Assembly: GCF_038039215.1 (NCBI RefSeq)
Contig: NZ_JBBPCL010000001.1
Coordinates: 186,001-250,000, forward strand
Length of the DNA: 64,000 nucleotides
From: Pseudonocardia sp. T1-2H
GTDB taxonomy: Bacteria > Actinomycetota > Actinomycetes > Mycobacteriales > Pseudonocardiaceae
Direction: 5' to 3'
In this document: in pieces, positions 19,510 to 28,929 of the stretch
Numbering within the stretch: position 1 is the stretch's first letter
How the letters are laid out: the number at the start of each line of letters is the position of its first letter
The notes under the pieces: generated by a model
What the model was told of the DNA's origin: nothing
Seen by the model: the letters and a program-made list of their open reading frames with translations, nothing else
Databases searched by the model: none
Made by a program: the position numbers and the translations under genes

Positions 19510-20348
19510 TCAGCCGGTGGTGCGGACGGGCTGGGGGATCGAACGCCGCCCGCTGGCCGGCCCCGCGAGCCGGACGTGCCCGGCACGGTAGGCGACGGCA
19601 TTGCGGCCCGCCTCCTTCGCCGTGTACAGAAGCATGTCCGCCTCGCCGATGAGCCGCTCGACCTCGGTCGGGACGCCCACGGCGTGCGCGACGCCGATGC
19701 TCACCGTCACCCGCAGCTCCGGATGCAGCTCGGACCACGGATGGTGCGCGATGCGCTCGCGTGCCGTCTCGCAGATGTCCACGGCGGCGCCCAGCGCCCG
19801 CCCGGGCAGGACCAGCGCGAACTCCTCACCGCCGTAGCGGGCGCAGAACGCGTCGTCCGGCAGCGCCGCGTCGAGCTCGGCGACCATCCGCTGCAGGACC
19901 CGGTCCCCGAAGAGGTGTCCGTGCGTGTCATTGACCAGCTTGAAGTGGTCGATGTCGACGAGCGCGACGCAGATCCCGGTGGTGCGCAGCGCCGTGTCGT
20001 CGAGGTCGCCCAGCAGGGCGGCGAGCCGCTCGTCGAGGTAGCGGCGGTTGTAGGAGGCGGTCAGGCTGTCCCGGCGCGACTGCTCGCGTGCCTCCGCGTG
20101 CTCACGGCGCAGGCGGTCCAGCTCGTCGTGGGTGCCGGTGGTGGTGTCCCCCCGCGCAGCAGCTCCACCGCGGCCTGCAGGTGCATGTAGGCCTGCTGCC
20201 ACTGGTGCTGCTGGGCCAGCCGCTCCGCCGCGGCGGTGTGCAGGGCGGCGCGGGCGCGCGGGGAGTCGGGGGGCAGTGCGTCCACCGGGCGTGGCTCGGC
20301 GTCGCGGCCCTCGTGCGGCAACGTGCGGATCATGCCGACGGCGTCCAT
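19510..20348 (-). CDS. GGDEF diguanylate cyclase (frame break)
   Basis: The C-terminal GGDEF domain is complete and looks active: [53 protein letters not shown] (GGEEF signature) and [10 protein letters not shown]. It would make cyclic di-GMP from two GTP. The N-terminal ~95 residues ([35 protein letters not shown]) look like a short helical TPR-type sensor and are in another frame. Adding one G to the six-base run at 20148-20153 joins them into 279 residues. No membrane segment is seen, so the protein is probably cytosolic. Start ATG at 20348. Confidence 0.85.
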
Positions 20349-20503
20349 CGCTCGATCACCTCCCCGACTCCTATCCGGTATGTCGTCGTGACGTACGGGA
20401 CTCTTGAGGTGGATGGGATCACCGCACCCGTTCGCGCGGCACGCCACCCGACCGGGCGAAGACATTGGCACCGTCCGTCGGCAAGATCACCACCGGGGTG
20501 CGC

Positions 20504-21688
20504 TCAGCCGCCGGAGTGCTCCAGCTCCGCCCCGAACGGGACGGAGGGGTCCTCCGGGTCGTCCAGCCAGTGTTCGGGGAGGACGACGCGCCCCGGGGAG
20601 CCCTGACGGCCGCGGGGGCCCTCCGCGTCGGGCGGGAACTCCTGGTCGAGGTCCAGCATGGCGAGGAGTTCGTCGAGCTCGTCGATACTGTTGACCAGGC
20701 CGAGACGTTTCCGCACGTCCGACCCCACCGCGAAGCCCTTCAGGTACCACGCGATGTGCTTGCGGACGTCCCGGATCCCCTTGTCGACGCCCATGTGCTC
20801 GCCGAGCAGGACGGCGTGCCGGCGCAGGGTCACCGCGACCTCGCCGAGCGTCGGCGGGGTCGGCAGCGGCCGGCCCGCGAAGGCCGCCTCGAGATCGGCG
20901 AAGAGCCACGGACGGCCGAGGCAGCCGCGGCCGACCACCACACCGTCACATGCCGTGCGCCGGACCATCTCGAGTGCGTCGTCGGCGCTGAAGATGTCCC
21001 CGTTGCCGAGAACGGGAAGCTCCGCGGGCAGGTGGTCGCGGAGCCGGGCGATGGCGGACCAGTCCGCGGTGCCCGAGTAGCGCTGCGACGCCGTCCGCGC
21101 GTGCAGGGCGACGGCCGCGACCCCCGCGTCCGCCGCGATCCGGCCGGCGTCGAGGTAGGTGTGGTGCTCGTCGTCGATGCCGATCCGCATCTTCACGGTG
21201 ACCGGGCGCCCGTCGGCGTTGTCGACGGCGGCCCGCACGATCCGCTCGAACAGTCGCCGCTTGAACGGCAGCGCCGCCCCGCCGCCCTTGCGGGTCACCT
21301 TGGGGACCGGGCAGCCGAAGTTCATGTCGACGTGGTCCGCGAGGTCGCGCTCGACGATCATCCGGACGGCCTGCCCCATCGCCGCCGGGTCCACGCCGTA
21401 GAGCTGCATCGACCGCGGGGACTCGTCGGGGTCCATCGCGATCATCCGCAGGGTCAGCGGGTTCTTCTCGACCAGCCCACGGGAAGTGATCATCTCGCAG
21501 ACGTAGAACCCGGAACCCTGCTCGCGGCACAGCCGCCGGAACCCCGGGTTGGTGATGCCGGCCATCGGCGCGAGGACTACCGGGGAGTCGGCCTGGTAGG
21601 GCCCGATGCGCAGCGGCTTCACCACAGGGGTGGCCCGGGACACGGGTTCCTGCGGTGCGGGGGTCTGAACGAGGTCCTGCACGGTCAC
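20504..21688 (-). CDS. dus: tRNA-dihydrouridine synthase (Dus)
   Basis: 394 residues of the FMN-dependent Dus family. VLAPMAGITNPGFRRLCREQG lies at the N-terminus, the catalytic Cys in VDMNFGCPVPKVTRKGGG, and the flavin-binding ends are PVLGNGDIFS and CDGVVVGRGCLGRPWLF. The enzyme reduces uridines in tRNA D-loops using NADPH. GTG at 21688. It reads away from the tRNA-Lys gene 141 bases further right and marks the last core gene before the island. Confidence 0.95.
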   Translation of the reverse strand: MTVQDLVQTPAPQEPVSRATPVVKPLRIGPYQADSPVVLAPMAGITNPGFRRLCREQGSGFYVCEMITSRGLVEKNPLTLRMIAMDPDESPRSMQLYGVDPAAMGQAVRMIVERDLADHVDMNFGCPVPKVTRKGGGAALPFKRRLFERIVRAAVDNADGRPVTVKMRIGIDDEHHTYLDAGRIAADAGVAAVALHARTASQRYSGTADWSAIARLRDHLPAELPVLGNGDIFSADDALEMVRRTACDGVVVGRGCLGRPWLFADLEAAFAGRPLPTPPTLGEVAVTLRRHAVLLGEHMGVDKGIRDVRKHIAWYLKGFAVGSDVRKRLGLVNSIDELDELLAMLDLDQEFPPDAEGPRGRQGSPGRVVLPEHWLDDPEDPSVPFGAELEHSGG

Positions 21689-21829
21689 GGAGAACCATTG
21701 TGCTCGAACGCGACGCGAGGCGTGGGCCCCGTGGTCCCTCCGCGGGTGTGACGTGGTGCGCGAGTCCCGCGCGACGGGACGTGGTGGACCCGTAGGCTGG
21801 GCGCACGCACCGCGGGCGGGTGGTGGTGC

Positions 21830-21902
21830 GGGCCTCTAGCTCAATCGGCAGAGCAGCGGACTTTTAATCCGCGGGTTCGGGGTTCGATCCCCCGGGGGCC
21901 CA
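21830..21902 (+). tRNA. tRNA-Lys (anticodon TTT)
   Basis: A 73-nt cloverleaf. The acceptor stem is GGGCCTC/GGGGCCC (one G-T pair), the anticodon stem GCGGA/TCCGC with loop CTTTTAA, and the T arm CGGGG-TTCGATC-CCCCG, followed by discriminator A. CCA is not encoded. The 3' half from the anticodon loop onward is echoed at 55356-55397, marking this tRNA as the island insertion site. Confidence 0.95.
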
Positions 21903-21972
21903 CGCCTGACCTGCATCAACGCTGCCGCGTGGCAGGTGCTAGTCGCCTCTGGCCACACTGGTTGACAGAATC

Positions 21973-21994
21973 TCGTGTCACGAGTCGTGTCACG
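21973..21994 (+). repeat. Island-end inverted repeat, left copy
   Basis: TCGTGTCACGA followed by GTCGTGTCACG. Its reverse complement occurs at 55241-55262 with one mismatch at the centre. It is itself partly palindromic around CACGAGTCGTG and repeats the half-site TCGTGTCACG. It may be an integrase arm or excisionase binding site; the function is inferred only. Confidence 0.7.
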
Positions 21995-22058
21995 GGCCGT
22001 CGGCTCGATGGGTCTCAGCCGGGTTCACCGGCCCTGGAGAATGAGGTGCCGGTGGTAA

Positions 22059-22440
22059 CCGCCGCCCCGGGGTGGGCTACGCCTACCTGCACAACGCCGT
22101 CGACGAGCACTCCCGGCTGGCCTACACCGAAATCCACGGTGACGAGCGCCGCGAGACCGCTGCAGCGTTCTGGACCCGCGGGCAGACGTTCTTCACAGCA
22201 GCTGGAATCACCGTCTCGCGCGTGCTCACCGACAACGGTCCCTGCTCCGCTCACGGCTGTGGCGCGACACCCTCACCGCGGCCGGCATCGTGTACAAACG
22301 TGCCCGCGCCTACCGGCCGCAAACTGACGGCAAGCCTCGCCGATGCCGGACGCTTCAACCGCACCCCTGCTCGACGAATGGGCATACGCTCGCCCCTACC
22401 AGCGAGAAGCCGACGGCCGAGCCGACCTGACGTACCGAGT
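22059..22440 (+). pseudogene. Remnant of an IS481-type DDE transposase
   Basis: Integrase-core sequence in three frames: GYAYLHNAVDEHSRLAYTEIHGDE (with the first catalytic Asp region), then LTDNG with the second Asp, then RLWRDTLTAAGIVYKRARAYRPQTDGK, then LLDEWAYARPYQREAD. The N-terminus and C-terminus are missing and several frameshifts separate the pieces. The motif order is that of IS481/IS3-like transposases. The remnant lies directly inside the left island end, consistent with degraded mobility genes. Confidence 0.8.
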
Positions 22441-22546
22441 TTGCCTGCCAGAATGGCCACAAGCAGCTCCGGAACCTTTCGTTGGAACTCCGATAGATAT
22501 TATAGTCGAGTGGCCGCGGACGAACGGAGATATCGTGGGCGAACGA

Positions 22547-23155
22547 CTAGAGAAGGCCCTGCACTTTAGCTACCCGAATCAGATCCGCTCGGCTACTAAC
22601 GCTAAGCTTGCGGCCGAGCTGTGAGCGATACGTCTCAACGGTCCGGATCGAGAGATGGAGGACCGTGGAAATTTCCGCATTCGTGTGGCCAGCGGCCAGG
22701 AGTTCCAAGACGTCACGTTCACGCGCGGTCAAGTGGGTGGATGCTGTCTTTTGTTCCGAGACGAACTCAGGAACGTATTGTCCGCCCAGGGATACCACTC
22801 GCACCGCTGCAGCGAGATCGTCGGCCGCCGCGTCCTTGGTGACGTATCCAGACGCCCCGCGCTCGAAGGCTGCCCGAACGAAGGAGCTTTCCTGATGCAT
22901 TGATGCCATCAGGATTTTGGCCGCGGGGCACTGTTCTCGAAGTGTTTGGATTCCGTCCAAGCCGCTTGCGCCGCCGTGCAACGAAATATCGAGAATGATG
23001 ACGGCCGGTGTCAGTCCGACGGCGAGGCTCACGGCCTCTTCGATCGAAGAAACATCTCCGATGACTCGGATGTCAGCCTCGTCGTCGAGGATCCGCTTGG
23101 CCCCTTCGCGGAACATCCGGTGGTCGTCACAGAGCAGGACTCGCAACTTTTCCAT
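22547..23155 (-). CDS. LuxR/NarL-type response regulator (BphT-like)
   Basis: 202 residues. The receiver domain has acidic residues D10/D11, the likely phospho-acceptor D56 (VIILDISLHGG) and the conserved Lys in GYVTKDAA. The C-terminal LuxR helix-turn-helix is LTARERDVLELLAAGHTNAEISTVLHLSIRTVETYRSQLGRKL. It lies 26 bases after the histidine-kinase gene and is surely its partner. By composition of the cluster it resembles BphT, the activator of biphenyl and alkylbenzene genes in Rhodococcus. Its likely targets are the catabolic promoters at 28.4-28.9 kb and 51.2-51.4 kb. Confidence 0.9.
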   Translation of the reverse strand: MEKLRVLLCDDHRMFREGAKRILDDEADIRVIGDVSSIEEAVSLAVGLTPAVIILDISLHGGASGLDGIQTLREQCPAAKILMASMHQESSFVRAAFERGASGYVTKDAAADDLAAAVRVVSLGGQYVPEFVSEQKTASTHLTARERDVLELLAAGHTNAEISTVLHLSIRTVETYRSQLGRKLSVSSRADLIRVAKVQGLL

Positions 23156-23181
23156 TTATTGCCTTCGCCGAGAGTGCGTCT

Positions 23182-24369
23182 TCACGCGCTGTGGACTGCC
23201 TTGGTCTGAGTGCCGGAGTGGATCGGCAGGATGGCGTTCACGACGGTTCCCCCGCCAGGATCACTACGTACGGACACGCGGCCGCCCAGTACCGCGGCCC
23301 GCTCTCGCATACCGGTCATGCCGAACCCGCCAGATGTGCTCGTGACAGGCAGGCCGACCCCGTCGTCCTCGATGGTCGCCGACAACGTCAAATCGCTGAG
23401 TGTCAAGGTGATGGCACAGTGCATGGCACTGGCATGCTTGGTCACGTTCGTCACTGCTTCTTGAACGATTCGCAGACACGCGACCTGAACGGGGTGGGGC
23501 AGGTCCTTGTAGGACAGATCGTGCTCGCTGTCGGTGATGTCGCACGAATAGCTGATCGTCAACGAGGTACGCGCCTGCCGGCGCTCCACGAGATTCCGAA
23601 GAGCAGCGGGGAGCCCCAGTTCGGTCAGGGCTGGTACGGACGTCTCGTACACGAGGTCGCGGACAACTTGGTTGCACTCGCGCAACTGCTCATAGATCCA
23701 GTTGACCGCATCCCCTGGTGGCTTCATGTTCAAGCGGTCCAGGCTGTTCTGCAGCCGCCGGGCTTCTATCAGAAGGGCTGAGAGGCGCTGGCCGACATCG
23801 TCGTGGAGCTCGGCGGCCAGCCGTGTCCGAAAAAGTTCTTCGCTCATCATGAGCGAGGTCGACATCGTATCGGCCACATTTTCCGCTGCAAGTACCCGGC
23901 GGAGGCACTCCCGGGTCAGCATCGCCACGCGTCGGTTCTCGCCGGACCAGGGAAGGCCGCGCTCCCGTCGGGCTACTAGCACGGAGTCGAGGCGTCCGGG
24001 CACGGGTAGCGCGAGAAAGGTGGCCCAGCGGGGCGGCCGGGTCTGAAACCTGACGCAGGTCGCGTCCGTTCGTCGGCTCAGATGCCCCTTCGTGTGAAGC
24101 CATTCAAGGTCGCCGTCGGCCATTGCTCCTGCGACGATCCGGACCGGACCATTTGCAGTGGGGCCCGTTTCGATGAACGCGGCGTCATCTACCGGGACTG
24201 CGGCAACGAGCAGCGACACAATGACGGAGATCGCGGTCTGCGTGTCGTGGTTATCCGCACCCATTTCCGGCTGTGCTCGCGAGGTGCCTGGCGCCACCAC
24301 GGCACGCAGCTCCGGTTCGGTCGGGGCGGGTGCACAGGTGAGCGCATCTGCGGAGGGCTGCTGGGTCAT
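23182..24369 (-). CDS. Soluble sensor histidine kinase, NarX/DesK type (BphS C-terminal half)
   Basis: 395 residues with no membrane spans. A GAF-like region covers about residues 40-180. The HisKA_3 dimerisation helix has the phospho-His in LAAELHDDVGQRLSALLIEAR. The ATPase lobe has IVQEAVTNVTKHASA (N box), IEDDGVGLP, GGFGMTGMRERAA and DPGGGTVV. The ATG at 24369 overlaps the stop of the large upstream gene by four bases. An alternative ATG lies at 24414, and the frame stays open to 24576. Together with the upstream 1120-residue protein it reproduces, in two pieces, the layout of the long BphS/BpdS sensor kinases of rhodococci. Confidence 0.88.
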   Translation of the reverse strand: MTQQPSADALTCAPAPTEPELRAVVAPGTSRAQPEMGADNHDTQTAISVIVSLLVAAVPVDDAAFIETGPTANGPVRIVAGAMADGDLEWLHTKGHLSRRTDATCVRFQTRPPRWATFLALPVPGRLDSVLVARRERGLPWSGENRRVAMLTRECLRRVLAAENVADTMSTSLMMSEELFRTRLAAELHDDVGQRLSALLIEARRLQNSLDRLNMKPPGDAVNWIYEQLRECNQVVRDLVYETSVPALTELGLPAALRNLVERRQARTSLTISYSCDITDSEHDLSYKDLPHPVQVACLRIVQEAVTNVTKHASAMHCAITLTLSDLTLSATIEDDGVGLPVTSTSGGFGMTGMRERAAVLGGRVSVRSDPGGGTVVNAILPIHSGTQTKAVHSA

Positions 24370-27300
24370 AGAGCGGACGTCGGTCGGTACGCGTGCCTGA
24401 CCATCGACGGCCATTGCTTCACCTCGTGTCTGACATGCTCGCGTTCGGTTTGGTAGATGCCGCTGGCAGCGGCGGCGGTGACCGTTCGCACCGCCGCACG
24501 GACTGCCCACCGGCGCGCCGCAACACTTCCAGGGGGCGAGACCTCGGACTGCCAACGCGCGACGGTGGCGCGCCATGACAGGATCGGCGTCACATACGAG
24601 TTGAGTAGCCTGCGGCGACGAATCTCCGTGGCGGCGTAGCTCAGGACGTCGTCGGCGTCCGCCAGCCGGTGGGCGCCGAGAAGAGCGATGGCGCGTCCGA
24701 GCTCGTAGGTGAGGGCCGACTGCACATCGAACCCACCGCGCAGATCCGCGCCCTCGTTCTCGTCAAGTCCCTCACCGTCGCGGGCGAGCGCTCGGATACA
24801 GATGGCGCTGGCGGTCGCTTGCCGATCGCCGATGGCTTTCGCCAGCCTGTGCACCTCCTCGGCCTCTCGGGCAGCGTCCTCTCGCTCTCCCAGTCGGTAT
24901 AACGCGAGCGCGCGATGCCACCGTGATGTGTGCGCTTCCCAGCGGTCCGCTGTCCGATCGAATCCCTCCACCGCCGCGGTGAGCAAGGTGATAGCACGTC
25001 GATATTCGCCGGAGGCGACAAGTGCTACCCCGTAGAGGTGCATGGCGTGGGCCTTACCCCACTCGTCGCCTCCTTGGGCGCAAATCGAGACTGCCCGCTC
25101 GGCGTAGCGGGCAGCTCGCCGGGCTCGCCCGAGGAGCGGCCCACACAGCACGGCATGGGTGGCGTACGCGTGGGCCCTTTGCGGTCCCTCGGCCGGACAG
25201 TGCCGGGCCACGGCCATTTCCCGTCCCTGGGCCCAAAGTGCGCGAATGCTGTTGTGGAACCACCAGCAGTAGGCGAGGTTGCTGAACACCGCTGCCTTGA
25301 GGGTGGCGTGCTCGACATCTCGCTTGACCAGGCGACGCGGGAAGTAGCCGCCCGTGCCCGATCTGATCAACTCCTTGATCGAGGCGAGCAGAAAGCCGCG
25401 ATCTGCGAGTGGAAGCGGCTCGCCCAGTACCCGTAGCGCCTGCAGAAAATATTGCTCAGCCGGTTCGAGGCTGCCGGTCTTGAAATAAGTTTCACCGAGC
25501 AGTCGAGATATCTGTGCGCGGCTCACGATATCTGATTCCGGACAGAGGTCCAAGGCTCGTCCGAGCGTGGCGATCGCGTCGACATATGAACCGTCCAGCA
25601 TGAGGACCTCGCCCAGCTCTCGCAGCAGATCGTCACTCTCGCTGAAGGCAGTGGCGAGTTCGTAGTACTCGCGCGCCGTGCCCAGGCTGTAGCGCTGCCG
25701 GGCTGTTCGGGCCGCGGTGACCGCGTGCGGGAATGCGGCCGCCAGATCCCCGGACGCGGCGAGGTGGAAGGCGAGGTCGAACTCGTCGGTGTGGCCGAGT
25801 TCCATCATTGACCGGGCGACCTGCTGATGGACCACGCTCAGCGGGACGCCCGCCTCGTCCGCGAGCGCTTCTTCGCGGACGGTGTCATGGGTGAACACGA
25901 ACTCGCGGGTCCCCTGCCCGCCCGGTCCGGGGCGCTCTTCGAGATCTTCGTTCAGCAACCCACGGCGCGCCAGCTCGACGACCACCGTGGCGCACCACGA
26001 ACGGGACTTCCCCGACGCGCCGGCGAGGATGTCCATCCGGACCCGGAACCCGATGGCGGCGGCCACCTTGAGGATCGCCCGCAGGTGGGACGGCAACGAC
26101 CGGACGCGCTCGGCGAGCACCTCCGGCGGCGCCGGGAGATGCCCATGGCTCGTCCAGCCATCGGGTCCGGGCACGACTGCGCCGTTGTCGGAGAGGAATC
26201 GTAAGGCGTTCTGGGCCAGCAGCGGGCTCCCGCCCGCCCATCGGACCACGCCATCGACGACGGAATCGTCGACTCGTCCTGCCATGGACGTGAGGATCGC
26301 TCGCACGGCATCGGGCGGCAGGGAGTCCACGCGGACGATGTGTTCGGTCTCGATCAGCGGCATACGGCTCTCGGTGTCGGCCGGCCCCCGGGAGACGAAG
26401 ACGAGGACGACGCCCCGACCGATCTTGGGTGCGATCTCGGCAAGGCGCCGGAGCAGCAGGATGTCTTCGCGGCGAGCGAAGTGACAGTCGTCGATGATGA
26501 CGAGCGCCGGGCTCTCAGCGGTCGCCAGCTCGCCCAGAGACGTCGCCAACTGGCTGGCCGCCTCGTCCGTCCGAACTGCATTCTGCGGCGGTAATTCACC
26601 GTCCTCGAAGTGCTCGACCCAGTCGGAGGACTGTTGTTCCTGCCCCCCGTCGATATCTCGCGCACTACTCCGGGAGCGGTGTAGCGCTCTGGCGAAAGAC
26701 GACAGTACGACGTGCGGTCGGGCTGCGACTGCGGGCTCGCTCTTGACGTAGATGACCCGTGCGGAATGCTCCGCGTCAGCCCATCGAGCGAACTCTTGCA
26801 GGAGGCGAGTCTTACCGATTCCGGCAGTTCCCTCGACGAGCACTGTCTGCGTCCGATCGATCTGCGCGCGTTCGAGTGCGACGGTGAGCTTGGACCACTC
26901 GGCGGGACGGGCAGCGAATGCGGCCGTTCCGAGCTCGGGTCGGATGTCGTGCGAGCCGATGCTGACGCTGGAGAGATTGCCCGAGCGACATGCCTTGGCC
27001 AGGTCCTCGAGGTCCCGGACGGCGGCGTTGAGCATGGTGTACCCGCCATGCAGGCCGGCAAGTCGCTCCAGCGCCATCCGCACGAACAGGTTCAGCTGTT
27101 GTTCAAGGGCGGTGGTGGCGGGCGGGTTTGCCGCCAGAACTCGCTCGAAAGCGTGGAGCAACAACGAGGCAAGGCTGGACGCATCATCGGCGGGGGATTC
27201 AGTTGCCACTACAGGTGTGAGGGGCGAGGGCGTCTTGGCCTTGTAGTCCAGGACGCCGGACAGCCGGGCCAACCCGTGATCGAGGAGAGTGACACGCCCG

Positions 27301-27728
27301 TCCGCAACCACGACATTGGAGGGTTTCAGGTTTCCGTGGGATAGGCCCGCCGTATGGAGGAAGGTCAGGTTCTTCACGGCAATGACAGCAACATCGAGAA
27401 AGTCGTCGAGCTGACTAGGCGGATCGGCTGACCATTCGTCGAGAGTCTGTCCGGCCACGTACGGCCGGCTGATGAAAGCCACCCGGTCCGAGCGGAAGGC
27501 CTCGAGTCTCGGCACTTGCGCGTGAGGACCGGTTCCGCCCTCAAGCCTGCGGCCGGCGTCCTCGATGTACTCCATGACGTCCCTGTTGAGCCGACGAGCG
27601 GGCATGACGCGGACGAATGCCGGCGAGCCCAGCGAGATGTCGTCGGCGATGAGAGCCCCGGACTGCGGCCCTTTTGCGAGAACCTGCCGGGCGCGGAACC
27701 GGTCGGGAAGGCGATTCCATCCGGTCAT
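24366..27728 (-). CDS. Pseudokinase-AAA ATPase-TPR sensor protein (BphS N-terminal half, PknK-like)
   Basis: 1120 residues. Residues ~1-210 form a protein-kinase-like fold, but the catalytic loop reads SHGNLKPSN (the usual Asp replaced by Asn) and the DFG position reads LLDHGLAR. There is no clear glycine loop, so it is probably a pseudokinase. An ATPase follows with Walker A EGTAGIGKTRLLQEF (~296-303) and Walker B ALVIIDDCHFA (~405-416). The rest is TPR-like helices. No DNA-binding domain ends the protein, unlike LuxR-type MalT regulators. This order (kinase-like, ATPase, TPR, then GAF-histidine kinase in the next gene) is that of Rhodococcus BphS. Ligand sensing of an aromatic compound is inferred. 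ATG at 27728. Confidence 0.85.
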   Translation of the reverse strand: MTGWNRLPDRFRARQVLAKGPQSGALIADDISLGSPAFVRVMPARRLNRDVMEYIEDAGRRLEGGTGPHAQVPRLEAFRSDRVAFISRPYVAGQTLDEWSADPPSQLDDFLDVAVIAVKNLTFLHTAGLSHGNLKPSNVVVADGRVTLLDHGLARLSGVLDYKAKTPSPLTPVVATESPADDASSLASLLLHAFERVLAANPPATTALEQQLNLFVRMALERLAGLHGGYTMLNAAVRDLEDLAKACRSGNLSSVSIGSHDIRPELGTAAFAARPAEWSKLTVALERAQIDRTQTVLVEGTAGIGKTRLLQEFARWADAEHSARVIYVKSEPAVAARPHVVLSSFARALHRSRSSARDIDGGQEQQSSDWVEHFEDGELPPQNAVRTDEAASQLATSLGELATAESPALVIIDDCHFARREDILLLRRLAEIAPKIGRGVVLVFVSRGPADTESRMPLIETEHIVRVDSLPPDAVRAILTSMAGRVDDSVVDGVVRWAGGSPLLAQNALRFLSDNGAVVPGPDGWTSHGHLPAPPEVLAERVRSLPSHLRAILKVAAAIGFRVRMDILAGASGKSRSWCATVVVELARRGLLNEDLEERPGPGGQGTREFVFTHDTVREEALADEAGVPLSVVHQQVARSMMELGHTDEFDLAFHLAASGDLAAAFPHAVTAARTARQRYSLGTAREYYELATAFSESDDLLRELGEVLMLDGSYVDAIATLGRALDLCPESDIVSRAQISRLLGETYFKTGSLEPAEQYFLQALRVLGEPLPLADRGFLLASIKELIRSGTGGYFPRRLVKRDVEHATLKAAVFSNLAYCWWFHNSIRALWAQGREMAVARHCPAEGPQRAHAYATHAVLCGPLLGRARRAARYAERAVSICAQGGDEWGKAHAMHLYGVALVASGEYRRAITLLTAAVEGFDRTADRWEAHTSRWHRALALYRLGEREDAAREAEEVHRLAKAIGDRQATASAICIRALARDGEGLDENEGADLRGGFDVQSALTYELGRAIALLGAHRLADADDVLSYAATEIRRRRLLNSYVTPILSWRATVARWQSEVSPPGSVAARRWAVRAAVRTVTAAAASGIYQTEREHVRHEVKQWPSMVRHAYRPTSAL

Positions 27729-27903
27729 ACGCTGACCTCCCGGCGGTGTCGTGGCCTTACGACGAGGTGGCGTCGGTAGCCGTCCCACGGCAGTCGCGGG
27801 CGCACCTGAACAACGTTCGTGCCGCCTATCGGGGTACGCCTGCAATCGGGTCACCCGTCTGGAACGATCCAGCGCGAAATGGTGACCGAACCATTGCGCC
27901 ACC

Positions 27904-28407
27904 TCAGGGACATGCAGGGTTCGTGGCCGGCTGAGCGCCGTGGGGAACGCACGTCGTGCAGGCGCTGAACCCTTCCTCATGGGCCTCCTCGAGGGTGATC
28001 GACTCGTTGGAATGCCCGTTCAGCAGCCTGCAGGCCGCGACGTGGTAGCGCCGGCGCCCGGGCACGACGTGCACGACGTGCGTTTCGCTCGGATCCTCGA
28101 TTCCGGGTTCGGTCCCGTCGCTCGTGGAGATCCCTGACGGCGGCTCGGCCTCGGCCTCCGTCACCACAGGCTCGGGCTGCTCCGGAGTGACCGCTCCGTC
28201 CGGACATGTCGGTCCGGCGGATCCGTACTGGTTCGCGGTTGAATCTCCGCTCGGCGATGTTCGCCGCCTCCAGGCGTTCGCTGCCGTCAGCACGGCGATG
28301 CCGAGCAGGCTGACCCCGAGCGCGACGTAAGCCAAGACGATCTCGTCGAGGACGAGGCCGAGGAGCATGCAGGCCAGCGCGCCCGCCACGAGTGCGGCGA
28401 TGAGCAT
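27904..28407 (-). CDS. Small two-span membrane protein with C-terminal His/Cys domain
   Basis: 167 residues. Two hydrophobic helices at the N-terminus (MLIAALVAGALACMLLGLVL, VLAYVALGVSLLGIAVLTAA) are followed by an acidic linker and a C-terminal domain VVHVVPGRRRYHVAACRLLN...EEGFSACTTC. The pattern H-x4-C with a terminal CxxC suggests a small metal-binding fold. I chose ATG 28407 because GGAGGGAGA precedes it at the right distance; the frame is open further upstream. It is transcribed away from the catabolic operon and may share the regulator promoter region. Confidence 0.6.
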   Translation of the reverse strand: MLIAALVAGALACMLLGLVLDEIVLAYVALGVSLLGIAVLTAANAWRRRTSPSGDSTANQYGSAGPTCPDGAVTPEQPEPVVTEAEAEPPSGISTSDGTEPGIEDPSETHVVHVVPGRRRYHVAACRLLNGHSNESITLEEAHEEGFSACTTCVPHGAQPATNPACP

Positions 28408-28929
28408 TCCGAGTCTCCCTCCGGAGCGGCGGTCGCGATCGCGTCCTTCGACGCTCGGCGGCGCCGGGCGAGTTCGCAGTGGGTACGGCGGGCGGCGACG
28501 TACGTGTCCGGTCCGCTCCGTGGCGTGGTCGGCCACGGCGTGGTGTTGCGATGACGCCAAGCCCGCGGTCACGGAGGATCCCGGGTCGGGACGCGAGTGC
28601 AACACCGGCGAGGTGCGACCCGGAGCCGCCGATCCACGGATCATCGCTGAGCCGCGGGTGCGCAGAGTAACTGGCCCGGGTGCGGGTGGTCCATGGGCCT
28701 TGATCTGGGTAGATCTGGTCGTCGGGCCCTCGGGGTGCTCCGCGATGCGGCAACACCGGGGGCCCGGTGTCACCCGGAGTCACGTAGTTATCACGGAGGT
28801 GCAGTGGCGCCCGTCACCGCCAAGGTGCTCTCCGAAGGACAGCGAGTGCTGCGGCGCCGGGTCATCCGGCCTTCCGCGCACCGCAGGACGGGGAGGGATG
28901 GTCCTCCCTCGGGAAACGGAGCGTGCAAC
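28408..28929. promoter_or_regulatory. Divergent control region of the catabolic gene train
   Basis: 522 bases without a convincing gene. They must hold the promoter of the plus-strand catabolic genes. A 14-base element GTAGTTATCACGGA (28784-28797) recurs with one change at 51186-51199 ahead of the second dioxygenase gene, making it the best candidate promoter or BphT-type operator. Small hairpins around 28755-28775 (ccgggggcccgg) are also present. Confidence 0.5.

Noticed and set aside
16196..19738. A single 1180-codon open frame on the minus strand
   Set aside because: It only links PhoU copy 2, out-of-frame LCP sequence and the true LCP N-terminus in one frame. GC-rich DNA lacks stops; domain reading shows two genes.
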